DNA of 64,000 nucleotides from Neostapfia colusana (GCA_030760725.1 JASWHV010000003.1:63631264-63695263); one strand, 5' to 3'. Positions 32,432-46,000 are shown, counted from the first letter of the stretch. The notes: generated from the sequence alone by a model not told the origin. A program made the numbers and translations.

Positions 32432-35400
32432 TGTAACACCCCAAATTTTGATTCAAAACTCTAAACCATGTTCAGAGGGGAATTTAAAAATTTTTGGACG
32501 TGTTGCATGTTTTGCAAAAATTCAAATTCAAACTGGAATTCAAATTATACTCAAAACAGAAAAGAAATGGAAAAAGAAAAAGAGAAACGGGAAAAAAACC
32601 GGCCAGTGGGCCGAAACCCGCCAGCCGGCCCAGTTTCCCCGCGCCAGCCCGCCCCCGCGTGCGCCGCGCTGTCTCTCACAGACAGGTGGGACCCACATGT
32701 CATCCCTAACCCCGAGCGTCTGCGGCCCGGACTTTTCCCCCCGAGCGCGCGCGATCTTAACCGCCCGGAAACCGCGTCCCTCAGCCTGAATTCTGGACCC
32801 AGACGAATCAAACTCGATCACAACTGACCCACCGCCCTCCCCCGGGTATAAAAACCCCAGCCCCGATCGATTTTTCCCACGCGATCGCCGATTTTTACTC
32901 CGGTGAGCACCGAGACTTCGCCGGTGAATTCTGGCCGATCTAAGCTCGGAAACTCTGATCTAACTCGCTGGTCTTGATCCACCGCCTCCGGGGAGCTTTG
33001 CAGGTGCAGAAAACTCGGAGACTTACGGTGTAAACACAGCGCCGACGAGCTTTGCCGTGGTTTTGCCTCGGACCTCGCCGCCGATCACTTTCCAGGACCC
33101 CCGAGCTCGAGAAAACCCCCGAGGTGAGATCCCTGACCTCCCCTCTACCGATCTATGCCATAAGATCACAGTTTTAGGTAGAATTCTCGCGGATCCGAAA
33201 CTTTTCGGCGAGATCGCCGCTTCCCGCCGCCGTGCGCCGCCGGCAGCGCCGCCCGCGCTCGATCAGAGCAACGTGGCCGCTTGTGCGCCGTTTATTTTAA
33301 ATCACACGGTAGACTTTAAAACCCCGCGTACCGGTTCGATGTTATAATCTCAGCCGTCGGTTTAAAATCGGACGGTCCACGTCAGCCCCGCATTATAAAG
33401 ACTGGAATTCTTACGTGCTACCCCCTGGGGTTCTCTGGAATTGAGAGCTAGCCCCGGAAATTTCAGATCTAGCCCCTGGAACTCCAGAAAATCATGTAAA
33501 TTCATTTAAAAATCAGTTTTAGCCCCTGGACTTAATAAAAATTAGGAAAAACACCTCTGATAAGTGTATCTAGACCCCTGGAAATTATGAAAATAATATT
33601 ATAGACCCTGTAATGGGGTGAATTCATTATTTTAGCCCTGTTTAGTATTTAATTTAGAAAATTGAATATGTAACTAGTGTTTAAAAATTAAAAAGTGGGA
33701 CAAACATAATTGTCAAAATTAATTAAAAACTTTCTCAGTACTTAGAAAACTTTGGAGTGAGATAAAAATCTATTTTTGGGCTGAAATGAATCTGTTTCAT
33801 CTATTATTCACATTTATTAGTATAGGGACACATTTTTAAGTAAAGAATAGTTATAGAAAAATAGGGAAAATAATTATGAAATAGTTTACATCAGAGGCCA
33901 AGGTTAAAATATGTTATTAAAATTATTTATGACCAGAACCTATACTGTTTAGATGATGTGTATTACTAATTTCATAATAAAATACACAATTATGCATAGG
34001 AATATAAATCTGAAAATATAGCAACTAGTAAATGATAAATGGAGTTTCTAAAATACAAAGAATTCAGTTTAGGGTTGATAGAAATTATGAAGGCACATAT
34101 GGAGAAGAAAAATACTTTTCTTACATACTTGGTAGTAAAAAGGTGTAGTAGTTGAATATAAGAAATTTATTGGAAACCCATATAAGTAGTATGCAAGTAT
34201 AAATGTGGACACAAAAGTAGGAATCATATATACATGGTTAAAAGTGCATGCAAGCCACAACTTAACACACATAAAGTAACCACAACACATATAATGGTAA
34301 AGAACTTTTATAAATATGAATGTGTGGTTTGTATGAAGTAGAAGTGTGAACTATGTCTTATGATTGTTGTTTTTCTTTTGCTATGTGTGATGGTATGAAG
34401 TAGAACCTGTTCAAGAGCAAGTTATCCCTTTCCAAGATCAGGACTACCCATTTCAAGAGCAGCAAGAAGGAGGCAAGTGTCCTTGACCACTTTGATCCTA
34501 TGCTAGGATGTGTAGATAGAATTATTTGCATTGTCAAATGAAATATGAAACCCATGCTAGGAAAGTTTCCCTAGAATTGCATTACCTTGTTTCCTTGTAG
34601 CTTGGGTTGGGATTTATTTTACCATGTCATTTATTTCCATGCATATGCTTAGCCATGCTTAGAATGGGATATTTGGGACATGAGATCATCAGTTTATATT
34701 ACCATACTCTTGAATGAGACATTGTGGGTTATGTAGAGGTAGGGATCAAGGCAAGTTGGATGTTTTGGTTGTGTGCTGGGCTTACGAGACTCGGGTTTGT
34801 GTTTAGTACTTGCCTGGATCCTAAGGACTGGTTCATGGAGCATGTAACCCGGCTTTACAGTGCCAACCACATGCTTAGATGGGGCAGCTTGGCCAATTAA
34901 TTAGGTGTATCCCCGGCGTAGTATGGGTGTGTTGGATGGTGCCGGGAGTAGGTGTCAGCTGGACTACCATATGAACCGCAAGGCTCAAGAGGGGGCCACT
35001 GCAGCGGGGTTGGAGCCTCTTGTATGCTGTTAGGGGTGAAACCTCAGTGGGCCCACGCTCGTCGGGAATCCCTTTGTAAAGGCTTCGTAGTGATCTCCTG
35101 GCTACACACCAGGGAAGTGTGAATGTGGATCGTAGCCACTGGCATAATGGAGGTTCTTTTAATCCACCCGGCAACGGGGGATGAAATCACTACTTGTGGG
35201 TACAGTGGTACAAACTCTGCAGAGTCAAAACTGTCTTGACAGCCGTGCTCACGGTTAAGAGCGGCCTGGACTTATTCATGATTAGAGGATTGATGGTTTT
35301 GGAAGTTAAGCGGGGAGCTTAACATTGGAAATGATGTTATGGTTATTGGATTATGATGATGGGATGGGAGATTTGGACCATTTCACCTGTGTAGTAATGA

Positions 35401-35868
35401 AGGTGCTTAATAAGCTAAGGTGATAGGTATTAATTGCGTAGTGCTTTAACCATGAGTTCAACCTCTCCTTGTTCTAGCCATGCATGATATAATTTTCCCA
35501 CACTTGCTGAGTACCATTGGTACTCAACCTTGCATATTTGTTGGTTTATATTGCTGCTCAGGTCAAGATAATGAGGTGGTGTATAATGACCAAGATTTTG
35601 GACCCGAGGAAGGATTTTAGGTTCATGAAGACCCCCGGGCAACGCCTGTGATGGAGCCCTAAAAGAATAATATTCCGCTGCTAGTTTATTTACTTGTGAT
35701 GAAGCATTAGTGTCCATTGAGACATTTGCGATGTAAGACTTATTTATATTCGACACCTGGCTTGTAATAAATGATGCTTCACTATTTGTCATCACATGTA
35801 TAAGAAAATGATCCTGGCATACATGTGATATTCACTTGGTTGTTTCTTCGGAAAAACCGGGTGTGACA
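32432..35868 (+). repeat. 3' LTR of A1 (3437 bp)
   Basis: It is nearly identical to 23184-26619. By-eye differences include GCGCGCGCC/GTGCGCC, GGTTTTTCCC/GATTTTTCCC, one extra G in CCGGGGAGC, and a changed GGGTGCACG/GGCTTACG. TATA is at 32847-32853. It ends ACCGGGTGTGACA and is followed by the right TSD CTTCC (35869-35873). Confidence 0.96.
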
Positions 35869-37071
35869 CTTCCTCCAAAAACTAGAGGTAAACTGAGAAC
35901 CCCAATCTAAGACTATCCTCTTCGGGACTCCATGGCGGCACACGATTTGCTCCATGTACAGCTCGGCTAGCTGTGCAACGTTGTACACGGTCTTAACAGG
36001 AAGAAAATGAGCTGTTTTCATCAATCGGTCCACGATAACCCAGATTGAGTCGTAACCCGATTGAGTACGTGGCAACCCGACGATGAAATCCATACTGATA
36101 TCTTCCCACTTCCACTCGGGTACCTTCAAGAGTTGCAACAGTCCAGCGGGTCTTGGATGTTCGGCCTTCACCCGTTGGCATGTGTCGCATAGGGCAACAT
36201 ATTCGGCTATGTCCCTCTTCATACCATCCCACCAATAACAAGTCTTCAGGTCCTTGTACATCTTGGTACTTCCGGGATGTATGGAATAAAGTGAGTCATG
36301 TGCCTCTTTTAACATCGTGTCGCGGATGTGCTTCACGTTAGGCACAAAAATCCTTTTTCCTAGCCAAAGTGTACCCTTTTCGTCTTCCTTGAAGTCCTTC
36401 TCTATTCCTTGTTGGATCCTTTCCTTGATCTCCTTGATCTCCTCATCCGTAGCTTGGCCGTCTCTTATCTCTTGTTCCAATGATGAGTGGAGTTCCATCA
36501 CTTCCATCTCGTTCAAGAAACTGAGATGTAACCGTTCGAACTCCTTTCGTAGCTCGGGTGGTAGCTCCCGAAACGTAAGTTGGTGACATGCTCCCTTCCG
36601 GCTCAATGCATCGGCTACTACATTGGCCTTTCCGGGGTAATAGTTGATTCCAACATCATAATCCTTGATAAGTTCCAACCATCGACGTTGCCTCAAATTC
36701 AATTCCGTTTGAGTGAATATGTACTTGAGGCTTTTAAGATCCGTATAGATCTCACATCGATGACCAAGGATATAATGTCTCCAAATCTTCAATGCATGCA
36801 CCACGGCTGCGAGTTCCAAGTCATGTGTAGGGTAATTGAGCTCGTGCTTCTTGAGTTGTCTTGAGGCATAGGCTACCACTTGTCCTTCTTGCATGAGCAC
36901 ACATCCAAGCCCTTGTCTGGATGCATCACAATATATGTCAAAGCTCTTGCTTACGTCCGGCAATACAAAAACCGATGCTGTGGTTAGCCTCTTCTTGAGC
37001 TCCTCAAAGCTTTTTTGGCACGCTGGTGTCCATTGGAAGGCTTTTCCCTTCGTTAGCAACTCCGTCATAGG
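35869..37071 (-). pseudogene. B1 RNase H and integrase first half, cut by A1
   Basis: From 37068 the frame reads TELLTKGKAFQWTPAC, then RNase H (YCDASRQGLG, ELAAVVHALK, TDLKSLKY with Leu for the usual His, VADALSRK). An intact HHCC zinc finger (AHDSLYSIHPG, CDTCQ) and the core Asp of MDFIVGLP follow. The second catalytic Asp lies in IVLDWGSQF, where relatives read SDRGSQF. The frame is cut at FWRK by the A1 insertion, and the reading beyond it into the A1 LTR is not B1 sequence. Upstream it is separated from RT by a TAA near 37072. Confidence 0.9.
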
Positions 37072-37074
37072 ATT

Positions 37075-37920
37075 TTATATCTTAGAGAAGTCCTTGATGA
37101 ACCTTTGGTAGTACCCAGCCATCCCAAGAAAACTCCGAATATCCCTCACGTTTTGCGGTTGGTTCAACTTCAGAACATCTCCCACTTTTCCGGGATCAAC
37201 CGATATTCCTTCCTCAGAGATGATGTGGCCTAGGAACGATATTTCCTTTAGCCAAAATTGACATTTGCTGAAATTGGCATACAACTGATGCTCTCGCAGC
37301 TTCTGTAATATCAATCTCAAGTGTTCTTCATATTCCTCCTCACTTTTCGCATACACCATGATATCGTCAATGAAAACCACGATGATCTTATCCAAGTACT
37401 CCATGAAAACCTTGTTCATGAGGTACATGAAGTATGCAGGTGCGTTCGTTAACCCAAAAGACATTACGGTATATTCATACGAACCATACCGTGTCTGAAA
37501 GGCAGTCTTGGGTATATCGGAGGGCTTAATCTTCAGCTGAAAGTATCCTGACCGAAGATCAATCTTGGAGAACACTCGGGCTCCCTTCATCTGGTCGAAC
37601 AGATCCTCTATACGGGGCAGAGGGTACTTGTTCTTGACCGTCACCTCGTTGAGAGACCTATAGTCCACACACATCCTTTGGGTTCCATCCTTCTTGTCTA
37701 CGAAGAGCACGAGGGCTCCCCAAGGTGACGAGCTTGGACATATAAAATCCTTCTCTTGCTGCTCGTGGATTTGCTTCTTGAGCTCCATGAGTTCATTGAC
37801 GGGCATCCTATATGGTCTCTTTACTATAGGTGCGGTTTCGGGTACTAGGTCAATGGAAAACTCGATATCCCGGTCAGGTGGCATACCAGGAAGTTCTTCC
37901 GGGAACACGTCCGAAAATTC
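37075..37920 (-). pseudogene. B1 reverse transcriptase
   Basis: The frame runs from FPEELPGMPPDRDIEF to KDFSKI. It includes KKDGTQRMCVDYRSLNEV, motif A FSKIDLRSGYFQL, SFGLTNAPAYFMYLMNKVF, catalytic VFIDDIMVY and FLGHIISEEGISVDP. The catalytic residues are intact. It is bounded by nonsense codons: TAA near 37921 (CAA in B2) and TAA near 37072. Confidence 0.92.
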
Positions 37921-38147
37921 TTAAATCACCGGAATGCTGTACAGGGTTGCTTCTTCGACGTGGTTCAATGTTGCCTTCTCGGTTGCCGGTTGGGCTGACT
38001 CAAACTCGATATGGGTACCGTGCTCGTTGGTCAACTGCACGCTCCTTTCAGCACCTTGGATTACCCCGTTGTGCTTACTTAGCCAATCCATTCCGAGTAT
38101 TATGTCAAGCCCTTGGGAATCCAAGACAATGAGGTTGGCAAGGAAGT
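37921..38147 (-). pseudogene. B1 protease C-terminal part
   Basis: The frame contains SQGLDIILGMDWLSKHNGVI and the following linker up to YSIPVI. It is separated from gag and the protease active site by a 1-base deletion in the G-run near 38153 (AAGGGGGTAGAC against AAGGGGGGTACAC in B2). Confidence 0.88.
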
Positions 38148-39539
38148 CTACCCCCTTATATTAAGGTGTACTTTCGGGCATACTATATTAGTCCTCATCT
38201 CTCCACCGGGAGAATTAACCAACATAGTATATTTCAAGTGTGATATGGGTAGATTATGCTTGGCAACATACTTAGATGATATGAAGGAATGTGATGCTCC
38301 AGAATCAAATAAGATGGTGGCTGGGTTGGAGTTGGCAAGGAACATACCAATTACGACGTCCTCCGCCTGTTGTGCTTCCTCAGCAGAAAAATGGTTCACG
38401 TTGCCGCGAGCATAGTTCTGCTGTCCACGGTTGCCTTGATTGGCTCCCCCGTTCGGCCATGGGTTCTGCTTGGGGACGTTGCCTTGCTGTCCAGAACCTC
38501 TCCTCGGGTACTGGCTCGCGAAGTGTTCCGTCTTCCCACATGCAAAGCATGCCCTGTTGCCCATGGAAGCAGGTACATTGGGGCGGGGGTTTTGAGCAGG
38601 AGCACCCACATTGGGACGGGGCGCAGGAGCCAAAGGCACACGAGGTGCTTGTGCAACGGGTCGTTGCTGTGGTGGCTGATTAGGGCGGTATGCAGGAGCG
38701 GTCGATCTATACCGCAGTGCAGCTGGGGGCATGTACCGAGATCGTACGTTGCTCCCTTGTGGCTGGTATGGCATCTTCCTCTTGCCCTCTCGCTCGGTCT
38801 CTCGGATCTTGCTTTCAACCACGATAGCCTTGTCAACCAGCTTCTGGTAGCTTGCGTAGTCATTGTTGAGGAGCTGAACCTGGATCTCATTGTTCAACCC
38901 TCTCATGAACAGGTACTGCTTCCTCTGGTCTGAGTTGACATCTTCGAGGGCATACCGGGACAATTGTGTGAACATGTTGAGATACTCATTCACACTTTTC
39001 TGTCCTTGGCAGAGACCTTCGAACTCCTGTCTCTTGAGCATCATTACACCAGCAGGGATGTAATGAGATCAAAAACTCTCCTTGAACTCAGTCCAAGTGA
39101 TCGTCTCTGGGTCGACGTGAGCGTTACAAAGGGCATCCCACCAGTCAGCGGCAGCTCCTATGAGTTGGTGCGACGCAAAGAGAACTTTCTCTCTGTCGTT
39201 GCACTGGACGATGGCAAGCTTCTTCTCCATGGACTTCAACCAATCGTTGGCCTCCATGTGGTCATTAGCTTGAGCAAAGGTGGGCGGTTGAGTCCTCATG
39301 AACTCTCCCAGCCTGTTATGAGCCGGCGGTGGTGGCGGTGGTGCTGAAACAGGGTTGTTGTTGTTGGCCTGCAGCTGACCCAAAGTTTGGATCATGGTCT
39401 GCATAAGCTGATTCTGCATGGCCATCAACCGTTCCAGGTTGTTCTCACCAGCTCCGGGGTTAACAGGAACTTCATCGTGGCCATCCTCTTGGTTGCCACG
39501 GACGTTCCTTCCTTGGCGGCCGACGTTTCCTCTCACCAT
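38148..39539 (-). pseudogene. B1 gag and protease active-site region, one nonsense codon
   Basis: Gag starts MVRGNVGRQGRNVRGNQEDG at 39539, the same start as B2. It includes ENNLERLMAMQNQLMQT, AAADWWDALCNAHVDPETITWTEF, a zinc knuckle CFACGKTEHFASQYP and the protease motif LFDSGASHSF. The knuckle has Tyr for the last Cys, whereas B2 has CX2CX4HX4C. A CGA to TGA change near 39067 (ESF* against ESFR in B2) splits gag. The frame ends at the G-run deletion near 38150. Confidence 0.92.
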
Positions 39540-39770
39540 CTATGAGAGAGAATGGAATAGAATAGAATTTATAAGGTTGGATGGATCCCCCTAACTATAT
39601 GCATCAAGGTGGATTGGACTATATGAGGATGTGAACAAGTGCCGAGGCATCTCACACCTCTTTCTACTTATGTGTGGATATGGACAACGCTTGAGACGTC
39701 CCACAACTCACACTAAGCACACAAGCACAAGCAATCATCACAAAGGCTCACACAACTCCTATTCAAGGCT
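39540..39770 (-). other. B1 leader segment before gag
   Basis: This is AT-rich non-coding leader. On the minus strand it ends CATTCTCTCTCATAG|ATGG, again a pyrimidine-rich AG directly on the gag start codon. I see no frame or repeat in the first part. Confidence 0.45.
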
Positions 39771-40288
39771 TTTTCAATGGGAGTCCTATGGGGTTTAGGG
39801 TGATATCAATCTGTGACTTCACCCTATGTCAAGGTGATTTGGGGTGATACCAATTTGTGATCCGACTATGGCTTCTCCTAGGCTTGCATCCTATGTCAAG
39901 GTAGTTTCAATGCCAATCTATGCATCCTAGGATTGCATCCTATGGTCAGCGTGGCTTTTAATACCAATCTGTTACTAGGGTGCGTCCTATAGTCATCGTG
40001 GCTCTATAACCAATCTGTGATCATTCTAAGTTTGTGGCCTACAGTCAACCGTGGTAGCTTGGTACAAATCTACGGATTGTACCAATCTGTAACTAGGCAT
40101 GGCAGCTTTAATATCAATCTGTGACCTATCTAGGCTGTGTGGTCTATGATCAACCCGTGGCAGGTTGATACCAATCTGTGTTTTCTATCTAGGTGTGTAA
40201 CCTACCGTCAACCCGTGGCAGGTTGATACCAATCTGTGGTTGTATCTAGGTGTGTAATCTACCCTCAATCGTGGCTCTGATACCAATC
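39771..40288 (-). repeat. Tandem degenerate copies of the LTR/primer-site junction in B1 leader
   Basis: On the minus strand the real junction reads TCACA|GATTGGTATCAGAGCC. Related units (CACAGATTGGTATCA...CCACG...TAGGNT) recur about every 45-70 bp. On the plus strand, starts are near 39805, 39848, 39910, 39962, 40008, 40063, 40080, 40112, 40170, 40226 and 40281. They include the last bases of the LTR as well as the primer site. B2 has the same array at 50915-51416. Confidence 0.85.
40270..40285 (-). other. Primer-binding site of B1
   Basis: The minus strand reads TGGTATCAGAGCCACG, a tRNA-Met-type site three bases inside the 5' LTR edge at 40289. Confidence 0.92.
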
Positions 40289-43069
40289 TGTGACGCCCTC
40301 AATTCTGTAAAAAAACCACGGAACCGAGAACTGATGCATATGTGTGCCCAGGATGTTCATCACACATATACATATGTTCCACAAACTGAATTCAGAATAT
40401 ATTTTACCACGAATAACAGGGTTTATTATAAAGTCTCATGAGTCTTGGACTCATGCTAACAGCGGAAATCTTATCTAAGCAGCGGAAGTCTAAATCTAAG
40501 CAGCGGAAGTCTTTATTCTAGTGCGGAAGCAATCTAAGTAGCAGCAGTGGCTCCATCTCTATTCCATCCCCACAAGCAAGGTTAATGACAAATTACATGC
40601 CTATTGCTCCACTTGGTCTTCATAGTAATCTTCTCCTGTTGCTGATGATGAAATAATAATGCAAGTTTGAGTACAATGATGTACTCAACAAGTGCGAGAA
40701 AATATGGTATGTAGCTCACAACAAGGTAGGTATAAAAAGGCTCATTGCAAAAAGCAAAGTTATTTCTCAAACTACGATAAAAACAGCAACTCAGCTTTAA
40801 TTGAATGTAATCCCAACATGTATTAAAATACCAACATACCTCCATTATGTTTCATCACTTTCCAGACATTAATCTTTCTCGACTTTGCTCACGAATACCT
40901 TCTCGTATTCGCTACCATCTCACGAATACCATCTCGTATTCGCTACCATTTCATCTCATAAACAATTTCGTCTCACACCGAGACCAATCTCGTTGCCATG
41001 ACTCAACAGTCATGCAACCAAGTCTTATCACCCGGACTCAACGGTCCTGAAAAACAATCCAAAACCAAGCCATAACCAAAATCCATTCATCTAATCATGT
41101 GGGTTGTCCAGGCGCTTGTGACCGTAAGCTCAGCTATCTTGATAGTTTTAAGACTCTGCAGAGTTTGTACCTCTTTACCCACAAGTTTGTGATTTCGTCA
41201 CCCGTCGGCGACTGCAGAACCTCCATTATACCAGTACACAACCGTCGGTGTATGGTCAAGAGGTCACAAAATAGCCTTTACAAAGGGGTTACTAGATGTA
41301 TGGACGCACTAAGGTTTCACCAGCAGGCTAGAATCTCCAATTCTCCAACCCACAAGCCCCCTATTGTGCCGTGCAGTTCCTAGGGCAGTCCTCACTTGAC
41401 TCCCATTCCCCGCGCCTTCCACGGTCCATAACAATCTAGTAACTTACCTAATTAATCAGCTAAGCCGCACTCATACTTGGCCTTGTGGTGGCACTGTTAT
41501 CATGGCATGGCTCGCATGAACCGGTCCTTAGATCTACGGCAAGTAAAACCACCATCTCATTCTACCTCATTCACAAACCCAGGCTTGTCTAGATCTCCCT
41601 CCGATCCATGTTCATTAACAACATCAATTTTCATTATCATTACGAGTGCAGTTAGCTAGACACATCTATCTCGCTTCCCAAAATCACGTGGACTCAGCAA
41701 AGCAAAAAGTAAAAACCATACCCGACTCATAAACTTCCCTGGCAACAAGGGTGGTTTAACCAAAACTAGTAAACTCCTATGAAAGGGTTTCCCATCATGT
41801 TTGACTCAGCACACACACCTTTTCGCAAACAAAACAGTTTTTCCAAAACATAGGATCAATATGGTCAAGGGGCACTTGTCTTGTTCTTGCGGTTCCGGTT
41901 GCTCTTGGATCTCGAAACCTTGTTGTTGCAGCTCGTTGTAGACAGCTCCCTGAGCTTGTTCTTCTATGCACGATCACGCACGTACAAGATTCATAGCAAT
42001 CAATACCATGCACAAACTCTAATCAAGATGCGATGATGCATATGCATGCTAACTCCTATGATGCAAATTTTTATTTGATTGCTTGTACGTGTCCTTGTAT
42101 TTTTACATGGGTTTTATGATGAACAGAGTTGTAGAGATCAATTGTGGACGTGGCGATGATCTTGACTTTAGATCAAACCGATCAACACGTGATCTATCCA
42201 CGAAAATGCTTCTGTTCGAAAGAAATCAAAGAACAGATGCAAAGAAAACGCGATGATGTCGTAAGGTGGTATTGAAGACCTACCTTACGTTCTTCTTGGT
42301 CTCGGGGTCCTTCTCCTAGCAAGACAGATTGTCGGGGCTCTCTTCCGGCGCTCTCCGGCGACTGAACTTCGGCGAAGGGGTTTACTCGGCGAGCTGGGGC
42401 TAGGCCTCTAAGTTGTCGGCTCAGGAGGTGGAAAAGAAGTTTGTGGTTGCGGCCAAAGGTTTTCGGTTCTATTTATAACCGGGAAGAGAAGAGTCCTAAT
42501 CTGTTTGGATTTCGAATGAGAGTCCTATTCAAATAGTTTTTTAATCTTAACATCTTATCTTTAGTTGATTTGATGCGGTAGCAACGTGGAATTCGTGTCG
42601 GGATCCTCCCGTACCGATATTACCGTGCGTACAGAAGCGAAACTGCTTCAAATCTCATCACCTTTGCGGTGATGAGCTACGGAAGCTCCACGTGTCCTGC
42701 GGAACCTGGGCTCCCTTTTTCCGCAGAGACAAGCTCCGGTTGTGCCGCGTGTCAGGCGGGCGAGACCTCCCTCTCCTTCAGAGGTGAGCTCCGCGTGCGC
42801 CACGTGTCCTGGCGGGCGGGACCCCCCTCTCTCCAGAGGCGAGCTCCGCGTGCGCCACGTGTCAGTTCCGGACCTCCCCCTCTCTTCGGAGGTAGCTCCG
42901 GGGGTGCCATGTGTCAATTCCGGACCTCCCCTTTCTTCGGAGGTGGCTCCAGATGTGCCACGTGTCCTAACAGCGCCAGACTTCCTATCTTCTCACAGAC
43001 GAGCTCTGAGGTCTACACGTGTCCAACAGTAAGGAACCCCCCCGGAGATGAGCTCCGGAGGTGACACGC
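40289..43069 (-). repeat. B1 5' LTR, first piece (broken by B2)
   Basis: It starts TGTGACGCCC next to the primer site. The structured block is at 41087-41540 (stem CTATCTTGATAG at 41134), TATA at 42470-42477 and the G-box array from 42688. It is interrupted within an array unit at GACACGC, and continues at 54550. Confidence 0.93.
43065..43069. other. Left TSD of B2 (CACGC)
   Basis: CACGC at 43065-43069 is repeated at 54550-54554. One copy restores GACACGCGTCCATC as in B1's other LTR at 21785. Confidence 0.94.
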
Positions 43070-46000
43070 TGTGACGCCCTCAATTCTGTGGAAAACTACG
43101 GAACCAAGAACTGATGCGTATGTGCGCCCAGGATGTTCATCACACATACACATATCATCCACAAACTGAATTTTAGAATATATATTACCACGAATGAACA
43201 AGGTTTATTACAATGTCTCATGAGTCTTGGACTCATGCTAACAGCAGAAGTCTTATCTAAGCAGCGGAAGTCTAAATCTAACAGCGGATGTATTTATTCT
43301 AGTGCGGAAGCAATCTAAGCAGCAGCTCCATCTCTACTCCATCCCCACAGGCAAGGTTGAGGACAGATCACACGCCTAATGCTCCACTTGGTCTTCATAG
43401 TATTCTTCCCCTGTTGCTGATGATGAAGTAATAATGCATGTTTGAGTACAACGATGTACTCAGCAAGCGCGGGAAAATATGATATGTAGCTCAAAGCAAG
43501 GAAGATAATAAAAGTCTCATTGCAGAAAGCAAAGTTATTTCTCAAAACCACGATAAAACAGCAACTTAAACTTAAGTGAATGTAATCCCAAAATACCAAC
43601 ATACCTCCATTATGTCTCATTACTTCCCATGTCTCAACCAGACATTAATCTTTCTCAAATTTGCTCACGAATACCTTCTCGTATTCGCTACCATCTCACG
43701 AATACCATCTCGTATTCGCTACCATTTCATCTCATAAACAATTCCGTCTCACACCGAGACCAACCTCGTTGCCATAACTCAACAGTCATGCAACCAAGTC
43801 TTATCAACCGGACTCAACAGTCCCGAAAACCAAAACCATACCATAACCATCCATAACCAAAATCATCCCAACTAATCACGTGGGTTGTCCAGGCGCTCAT
43901 GACCGTAAGCTCGGCTATCATGATAGTTTTAAGACTCTGCAGAGTTTGTACCACTTTACCCACAAGTTTGTGATTTCGTTGCTCGTCGGCGACTGCAGAA
44001 CCTCTATTGTACCAGTACACAACCGTCAGTGTATGGTCAAGATATCACAAAATAGCCTTTACAAAGGGGTTACTAGATGTATGGACTCACTAAGGTTTCA
44101 CCAGCAGGCTAGAATCTCCAATTCTCCCACCCACGGGCCCCCTCTTGTGCCATGCAGTTCCGAGGGCAGTCCTCACTCGACTCCCATTCCCGCGCCTTCC
44201 ACGGTCCATAACAATCTAGTAACTTACCTAATTACTCAGCTAAGCCGCACCCATACTTGGCCTTGTGGTGGCACTGTTATCCTGGCATGGCTCGCATGAA
44301 CCGGTCCTTAAATCTACGGCAAGTAAAATCACCATCTCATTCTACCTCATTCACAAACCTAGGCTTGCCTAGATCTCCCTCTGATCCATGTTCATTAACA
44401 ACATCAGCTTCTCATTATCATTACGAGTGCAGTTAGCTGGACATATCTATCTCGCTTCCCAATCCCATGGACTCAGCGAAGCATAAAAGCAAAACCATAC
44501 CCGACTCATGAACTTCCCTGGTGACAAGGGTGGTTTAACCAAATCTAGTAAACTCCTATGAAAGGGTTTCCCATCATGTTTGACTCAGCACACACACCTT
44601 TTCGCAAACAAAACAGTTTCCCAAAACATAGGATCGATATGGTCAAGGGGCACTTGCCTTGCTCTTGCGGTTCCAGTTGCTCTTGGATCTCGAAACCTTG
44701 TTGTTGCAGCTCGTCATAGACAGCTCCCTGGGCTTGTCCTTCTATACGCGATCACGCACATACAAGATTCATAGCAATCAATATCATGCACAAACTCTAA
44801 TCAAGATGCGATGATGCACGCTAATCCTATGGTGCAGTTCATATTAGATCTGTTCATACGTGTTCTTGCATGTTTGCATGGTTTTACGATGAACAGAGGT
44901 GTAGAGATCAATTGTGGACGTGGCGATGATCTTGACTTTAAGATCAAACTGATCAACAAGTGATCTGACCACGAAAAAGCTTCTGTTCGAAAAGAATCGA
45001 AGAACAGATGCAAAGAAAATGGAATGATGTCGTAAGGTGGTATTGGAAACCTACCTTACTCTCTTCGGTCCTCCTTCCTAGCAAAACAGATCGTCGGGGC
45101 TCCTCCGACGATGTCGATCGTGATCCAGGCTCGTCGTCGGTCTCTTCTGGCGTTTGTACTTTGGCGAAGAGGTTTTCTCGGCGAGCTAGGGGCTAGGGCT
45201 CTAAGTTGTCTGCTCGAGAGATGGAAAAGAAGTTCGTGGTTTTGGCCAGTGGTTTTCGGTTCTATTTATAACCGGGAAGAGAAGAGTTCTAATCTGATTG
45301 GACTTCGAATAAGGGTTTCATTCAAACTGTTTTTAGACCTTAACAACTCATCCTAGATCGATCCGGTGCGGTAATATTGTGGAAATCGTGTCGGTTTCCT
45401 CCCGTACCGGTATTCCCATGCGTACAGAAGAGAAACCGCTTCAGAATGGCGTTACCTTCACGGCGGTGAGCTCCGGAAGCTCCACGTGTCCTGTGGGAAC
45501 CTGGGATCCCTTTTCCAAAGAGGCGGGCTCCAGTTGCGCCACGTGTCAGTTCCGGACTTCCCCTCTCTTCAGAGGTGGCTCCGGATGTGCCACGTGTCCT
45601 AACAGCGCTAGACTTCCTTTTTGCTCGGAGGTGAGCTCCGAGGTCGACACGTGTTCATCAGCGTCGGACCTCCTGGAGGTAAGCTCCAAAGGTGATACGT
45701 GTCCAATGAGACCGGACCTCCCAGAGGTGAGCTCCGAGAGTGACATGTATCTAGCGGGGCCGGACCTCTCGGAGTGAGCTCCGAGAGTGACACGTATCCC
45801 GCGCGGCTGGTCCTCTCTCTTTTTCGCGGTGAATAGCTCCGCAGCCGACACGTGTCCTTCGGGACTGGCCTCACCCCTCTGCAGAGGCTAGCTCCGGGGG
45901 CAACACGTGTCCCACTGGGTCGGACCTCTCCCCTTTTGCGGGAATGAGCCCCGAGCCTGCCACGTAGACAGTTTAGCGGCGGACCCCTCCCCATTTGCGG

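Larger units (their letters stand above)
23184..35868 (+). mobile_element. A1: complete, young family A Ty3/gypsy chromovirus
   Basis: A1 is 12.7 kb with 5' LTR 23184-26619, primer site, accessory ORF, gag-pol, polypurine tract and 3' LTR 32432-35868, flanked by CTTCC duplications. The two LTRs differ at roughly 30 positions by eye over 3.44 kb, so the insertion is recent. The accessory frame has a nonsense codon and gag has a 1-base deletion, so A1 cannot move by itself. Confidence 0.96.

Noticed and set aside
35782..35868. C-terminal extension of the B1 integrase frame into 35782
   Set aside because: Those codons lie in the A1 LTR past the TSD and are a chance fusion.
39771..40288. Leader array as a CRISPR-like repeat array
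   Set aside because: Units are diverged, vary in length, have no constant spacer pattern, and contain the primer-site sequence of the element in a plant genome.
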